DNA of 64,000 nt from Arthrobacter cupressi (GTDB lineage: Bacteria > Actinomycetota > Actinomycetes > Actinomycetales > Micrococcaceae), in the NCBI RefSeq assembly GCF_900099975.1, contig NZ_FNEI01000015.1, positions 1-64,000 on the forward strand. Direction: 5' to 3'. This document shows, in pieces, positions 60,947-64,000 of the stretch. A model generated the notes under the pieces. That model was given only the letters and a program-made list of their open reading frames with translations. It was not told the DNA's origin and did no database searches. A program made the position numbers and the translations under genes. The first letter of the stretch is position 1, and each line of letters starts with the position of its first letter.

Positions 60947-61576
60947 TCAGGGCCGTCTGCTGAGCGACCTCTCGCACTCTTCGATGGCTTCGCGCGCCCA
61001 CTGCTGCTGCTGCGGAGTCCCGACGCGTTCCGCCCATTGCTCAGCGAGTTGGAACTCCACCAGCGCTTCGGTGCGCCGGCCGTCGTCGTACAGCGCCCAG
61101 CCGAGGTTGTTGTGCAGCGAAACCATCCACCGCTTGGTACGGGGATCGTCGACGGCGGAGGCGTACTCAAGCGCGCTTCGCGTCCATGATTCCTGGTGGC
61201 CGGAGTCGGCGATCGCGAGCATGTGCAGCGCATCCACCGTAAGGAATTCCTCGCCGAGGTGGTCGCCGAGTTCCGCGGCCTGTTCAAGCAGTGGCACGGC
61301 CATGGCGGGATGCCCGGAGGAATTGAGCAGGCGGCCGCGCTCCAGGAGGACACGGATGGCGATGGTGGGTTCTTCTTCGGTGTCGATCGAATCCAGCAGG
61401 GCGTCGGCCTCTTCGTAGCGGCCCTGCAGCCCGATGGCGCGGCCCAACTGGGTGGCCAGTTCCAGCCGCTCGAAATCGTCAAAACGGGAGTCCTGCATGG
61501 CTTCCCGGAAACGGGCTTCGGATAAGGCCGGGTTGTCGAAGTTCCACAACCCGTCGAGTGTTCTCTGCTCCAGCAT
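60947..61576 (-). CDS. Tetratricopeptide repeat protein
   Basis: 209 residues, all helical, with TPR-like units such as GRAIGLQGRYEEADALLDSI, a middle unit around GHPAMAVPLLEQAAELGD and NLGWALYDDGRRTEALVEFQ. No signal peptide or other domain. TPR scaffolds bind proteins; partner unknown. Closest in look to the standalone tetratricopeptide proteins of Arthrobacter. It stands upstream of the sugar ABC operon on the same strand, but the 233-base gap has its own promoter features. Confidence 0.82.
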   Translation of the reverse strand: MLEQRTLDGLWNFDNPALSEARFREAMQDSRFDDFERLELATQLGRAIGLQGRYEEADALLDSIDTEEEPTIAIRVLLERGRLLNSSGHPAMAVPLLEQAAELGDHLGEEFLTVDALHMLAIADSGHQESWTRSALEYASAVDDPRTKRWMVSLHNNLGWALYDDGRRTEALVEFQLAEQWAERVGTPQQQQWAREAIEECERSLSRRP

Positions 61577-61658
61577 CTGGCCGCTCCCGATTGCGTCAAA
61601 GGCGTCGAATGGTGTTGCGCACTCTCAATCTATCCGACGCGCGCCGGGCCGCGGCCGC

Positions 61659-62054
61659 TCACTTTCCGGCGAGGCGCGCCCACCCGAGTTGTTCCTGCTG
61701 CCGCCTGCTGAGGCCTGCAACCACGAGGTCGTAGGAGTCCTCCACCATGTCGCGGACCATGGCGTCGGGCAGGGCACCGTCCAGCCGGACGCCGTTCCAA
61801 TGGGTTTTGTTCATGTGCCAGGCGCCGGTGATTTCGGGATGCGCCGCGCGCAGCTGTACGGCCAAGGCTGGTTCGCATTTCAGGCTCACCGACAGCGGCT
61901 CGGCGTCCAGAGCGGAGAGCGCGAACATCTTCGCGTCCTGCTCCTGGCCCACGTCGGAACGCACTTTGAACACGGAGGCTTCCGGGCCGAAGGGGAAGTC
62001 TTCGAAGGCGCCGGGGAATCCGAGGCAGATCCGGCGGAGGGTGGCAGCGTCCAT
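61659..62054 (-). CDS. MmcQ/YjbR family protein
   Basis: 131 residues. The family signatures are KMFALSAL, VSLKCEPALA and HMNKTHWNGVRLDG near residue 90, the latter being the conserved YjbR motif. The fold (CyaY-like) is often called DNA-binding, though evidence is thin. Cytoplasmic. It follows the CoA-binding gene by 19 bases on the same strand, so they are probably cotranscribed. Confidence 0.88.
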   Translation of the reverse strand: MDAATLRRICLGFPGAFEDFPFGPEASVFKVRSDVGQEQDAKMFALSALDAEPLSVSLKCEPALAVQLRAAHPEITGAWHMNKTHWNGVRLDGALPDAMVRDMVEDSYDLVVAGLSRRQQEQLGWARLAGK

Positions 62055-62073
62055 GGTTTGAGCCTAGCCCAGG

Positions 62074-62499
62074 CTACAGACCGTAGTGCCAGCCTTCCCG
62101 GGCCGGGCAGGTGTTGACCACCACGTCCAGGCCGGCGGCTTTCGCGCGCTCCACCGCTTCGTCGTCGTTGACACCGAGCTGAAGCCATATCGCCTTGGCG
62201 CCGGCAGCGATCGCCTGGTCGATCACCGCACCCACCCGGGTGGAATTGACGAAGCAATCCACGACGTCGACCGGCTGCTTTTCGGCGGGAATGTCCGCCA
62301 GGGTCTTGTATCCGGTTTCGCCATGGACGTCTTCCCCGCGCAGGTTCACCGGGATAATTTCCATACCCATGCGGTCGCGGACATAGAGCGCGACGTCGTA
62401 GGCGGACCGCCACTCGTTTTTGCTCAGCCCCACAATCGCCCAGCGGCCCTTGGTCCGCATCAGGCGTTCGACGACGGCCGGATCATTCGCGTGGGTCAT
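62074..62499 (-). CDS. CoA-binding (YccU-like) protein
   Basis: 141 residues. WAIVGLSKNEWRSAYDVA and IIPVNLRGEDVHGETGYKTL are the signatures of the CoA_binding_2 Rossmann domain, and FVNSTRVGAVIDQAIAAGAK and WLQLGVNDDEAV follow in order. It is like the CoA-binding half of acyl-CoA synthetases, and its activity is unknown. It ends 19 bases before the MmcQ gene. Confidence 0.88.
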   Translation of the reverse strand: MTHANDPAVVERLMRTKGRWAIVGLSKNEWRSAYDVALYVRDRMGMEIIPVNLRGEDVHGETGYKTLADIPAEKQPVDVVDCFVNSTRVGAVIDQAIAAGAKAIWLQLGVNDDEAVERAKAAGLDVVVNTCPAREGWHYGL

Positions 62500-62569
62500 T
62501 CCCCCAGCCTACGCCCGGCGCTGAAGGGACCATCGCAGGACGCCCCGCTCCGAAGGGCTTGGAACGGCT

Positions 62570-63385
62570 TCAAAAAGCGATGCCGAAAGGAACGATCCTC
62601 CGCAGGACGTTCACGACATCTTCCGGCCGCACAGTGGAAGGCCTCCCTACCGAGTTTCCGGGCGCCTTCTCTTCTGCCGCGGCGTTCTTGTTCGCGGCGT
62701 TCTTGTTCGCGGCGTCATTGTTGGCGGCCTTCTTTCCGGCGGCTTTCTCCTCGTCCGTCTTCTTCCCGCCCGGCTTCTCTTCGCTCGCCTTCTTTTCGGC
62801 GGCGGGCGCCCTGCCAGGGGGGGCCGGGACGGAGTCCTGGGCGGCCGGCAGCTCGGAGCCCGCGGGAGCACCGCCGGGGGACTGCGGAGATGCGTTCAGC
62901 GGGGCGCCCGTTCCGGGCTCGGCTGCTGGAGGGTCGGCAGGTCCCGGGACCGTGGTGACGGTGGGGGCGTCGGGGGCCGGCACAGGGGGCACCAGCGACG
63001 ACGGGGCCGGGTTCCCGTGCGGCCCCCAGCCGGAGATCAGTGAGGTGACGAATTCCGGGGGGTTCTCCGGGAAGCCGCCGGACGCGGCAACGCTTCCGAT
63101 GCCCAAGCCCATAGTCGCGACGACCGCACCGGCGAGGATGGCTGGCCGGCTTTTCAGGCGGCGGCGCTTGGCGAGCTCGTCGACGCGGGGGTGCGTGCCG
63201 CCGTCGGAAGCTGCGGACGGGACACCGAGCAGCAGGGCGAGGTCGCCGCGTGGGGCGGGAGCGGGCAGCGCCGCGAGGCCTGCGATGGATTCGAGGGCAG
63301 CCTTCAACAGCGGGTCACCGGGCGTGCCGGCGTCCAGCATGAGCTCGGAGACGATGTCTTCACGATCCGTGTGGGAACGCGTCAT
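62570..63385 (-). CDS. Single-pass membrane protein coupled to the sigma factor; likely anti-sigma
   Basis: 271 residues: about 80 N-terminal cytoplasmic residues, a membrane helix (ILAGAVVATMGLGIGSVAAS) and an extracytoplasmic region that is Pro-rich and then Lys/Ala/Asn-rich (KKAANNDAANKNAANKNAA), ending in a small hydrophobic segment. It lacks the HxxxCxxC zinc motif of ZAS anti-sigma factors, so the anti-sigma role is inferred from the ATGA-type coupling to the sigma gene. The repeats are encoded by a duplicated 15-base unit near 62685. Confidence 0.7.
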   Translation of the reverse strand: MTRSHTDREDIVSELMLDAGTPGDPLLKAALESIAGLAALPAPAPRGDLALLLGVPSAASDGGTHPRVDELAKRRRLKSRPAILAGAVVATMGLGIGSVAASGGFPENPPEFVTSLISGWGPHGNPAPSSLVPPVPAPDAPTVTTVPGPADPPAAEPGTGAPLNASPQSPGGAPAGSELPAAQDSVPAPPGRAPAAEKKASEEKPGGKKTDEEKAAGKKAANNDAANKNAANKNAAAEEKAPGNSVGRPSTVRPEDVVNVLRRIVPFGIAF

Positions 63386-63936
63386 GGCGCCACATATTCC
63401 TTTACTGCCGAGTGTTCACGGAGGGTGTTCAAGGCCCTTCGCTGCAACTGCTTTACTGCACCTTGGCTTTTCCCCATGATTTCGGCAACTTGTTCCACCG
63501 TCAGGCCCGCAATGATGCGTAACGACAGGACTTCCCGTTGTTCCTCCGGCAGGAACCGGAGCAGTGCGAGCACCTCTCCGGGCGCCACCCGGTCCATCGC
63601 CTCGGCTTCGGCCGAAAGTACCTCCCGGGTGTCCCGTTCGGCTTCGAACTCCTGGTGCTCCGGCGCCCTGCCCTGCCTGCGGTGGTCATCCACCATGCGG
63701 GCGTGGGCAACGGAGAAGACAAAAGTACGGAGACCTTTGACCCCGCCCGAAATGGCGTCTATCCGCGACAGCACCGTGAGGAACACGTCCTGCGTGACGG
63801 CTTCGGGATCCTGCACACCCTTGGCGCTGAGGTAACCCAGCACCTGCCCGGCGAATGCCTGGTACACGGCGCTGAACAGTTCTGCGTCATTGCCCTGAAG
63901 GGCCTGCAACGCTTCATCGGTCAGGGCGTTGGTCAC
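63382..63936 (-). CDS. ECF-type RNA polymerase sigma factor
   Basis: 184 residues from a GTG. Sigma region 2 runs from about residue 20 to 90 (GVQDPEAVTQDVFLTVLSRI, then FVFSVAHARMVDDHRR) and region 4 from 125 to 180 (LPEEQREVLSLRIIAGLTVE, QVAEIMGKSQGAVKQLQRRA). It would direct RNA polymerase to a small regulon under control of the membrane protein encoded just after it. Both ends fit the family's length. The remaining 64 bases to the window end hold no visible gene. Confidence 0.93.
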   Translation of the reverse strand: MTNALTDEALQALQGNDAELFSAVYQAFAGQVLGYLSAKGVQDPEAVTQDVFLTVLSRIDAISGGVKGLRTFVFSVAHARMVDDHRRQGRAPEHQEFEAERDTREVLSAEAEAMDRVAPGEVLALLRFLPEEQREVLSLRIIAGLTVEQVAEIMGKSQGAVKQLQRRALNTLREHSAVKEYVAP

Positions 63937-64000
63937 GTTTCAGGTGCTTTCGGTGGATGCGGGGGTCTGCGGCGATGGTGCGCGGTTGTCCCTTCGGGCA

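Noticed and set aside
1..64000. CRISPR array, insertion sequence or prophage
   Set aside because: No regularly spaced direct repeats of 25-40 bases, no transposase, integrase or phage structural gene was seen. The only tandem repeats lie within coding sequence.

Overview
This 64 kb window is high-GC actinobacterial chromosome. The best guess is Arthrobacter/Pseudarthrobacter (Micrococcaceae), from overall gene content: dnaX beside recR, an EF-G2-type elongation factor, SSI-family protease inhibitors, MpaB-type oxygenase, a short PutA with a divergent LysR gene, frequent GTG starts and ATGA/GTGA gene overlaps. The genus is inference. I see no insertion sequence, phage gene or CRISPR array.

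Layout. 1-3.4 kb: the end of a sugar-catabolic operon (isomerase/epimerase, TolB-like propeller, Gfo/Idh oxidoreductase, HbpS-like protein, GNAT). 3.4-14 kb: CorA, a DsbA/FrnE-type oxidoreductase, TetR, a LytR_C envelope protein, a HAD hydrolase with a Stealth phosphotransferase, a calcineurin-like phosphoesterase, an NTF2-like protein, glutathione peroxidase and an M23 endopeptidase. 13.7-21.2 kb: MarR/MFS divergent pair, MpaB-type oxygenase, PutA with its likely LysR regulator. One tRNA-Ser(GGA) lies at 21.4 kb.

21.8-29.4 kb holds a NIF3-like domain protein, a NUDIX hydrolase and then a phosphonate catabolic cluster: phosphonoacetate hydrolase, an OPA-family transporter, a phosphonoacetaldehyde-dehydrogenase-like enzyme, a LysR regulator and a TIGR03364/PbfD-like flavoenzyme. 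Together they could take 2-aminoethylphosphonate or its N-methyl form through phosphonoacetaldehyde and phosphonoacetate to acetate and phosphate, with no PhnW transaminase in the window. 29.5-38.4 kb is housekeeping: SRP RNA, dnaX, recR, a three-gene ABC exporter and aspartokinase.

38.5-42.2 kb holds a compact cassette: a LysR regulator divergent from a DUF1852 protein (MesX), a core-MetE methionine synthase (MesD) and a flavin reductase. This is a folate-independent methionine synthase system placed directly after aspartokinase. 42.3-51.5 kb: two small paralogous proteins, an OhrR-type regulator with a strong palindromic operator, two SSI-like inhibitors around a gene of doubtful glycosylase annotation, EF-G2, a large secreted subtilase and a DUF1540 protein.

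52.1-55.4 kb is purSQL. A single AbiEi/DUF559-like gene follows, bracketed by two related long inverted repeats. 56.6-64 kb: DUF503 protein, an ABM monooxygenase, a carbohydrate ABC importer with an operator-like palindrome, a TPR protein, an MmcQ/YjbR protein, a CoA-binding protein and an ECF sigma factor with a coupled membrane partner. The two accessory metabolic modules (phosphonate and Mes) are the most interesting parts.
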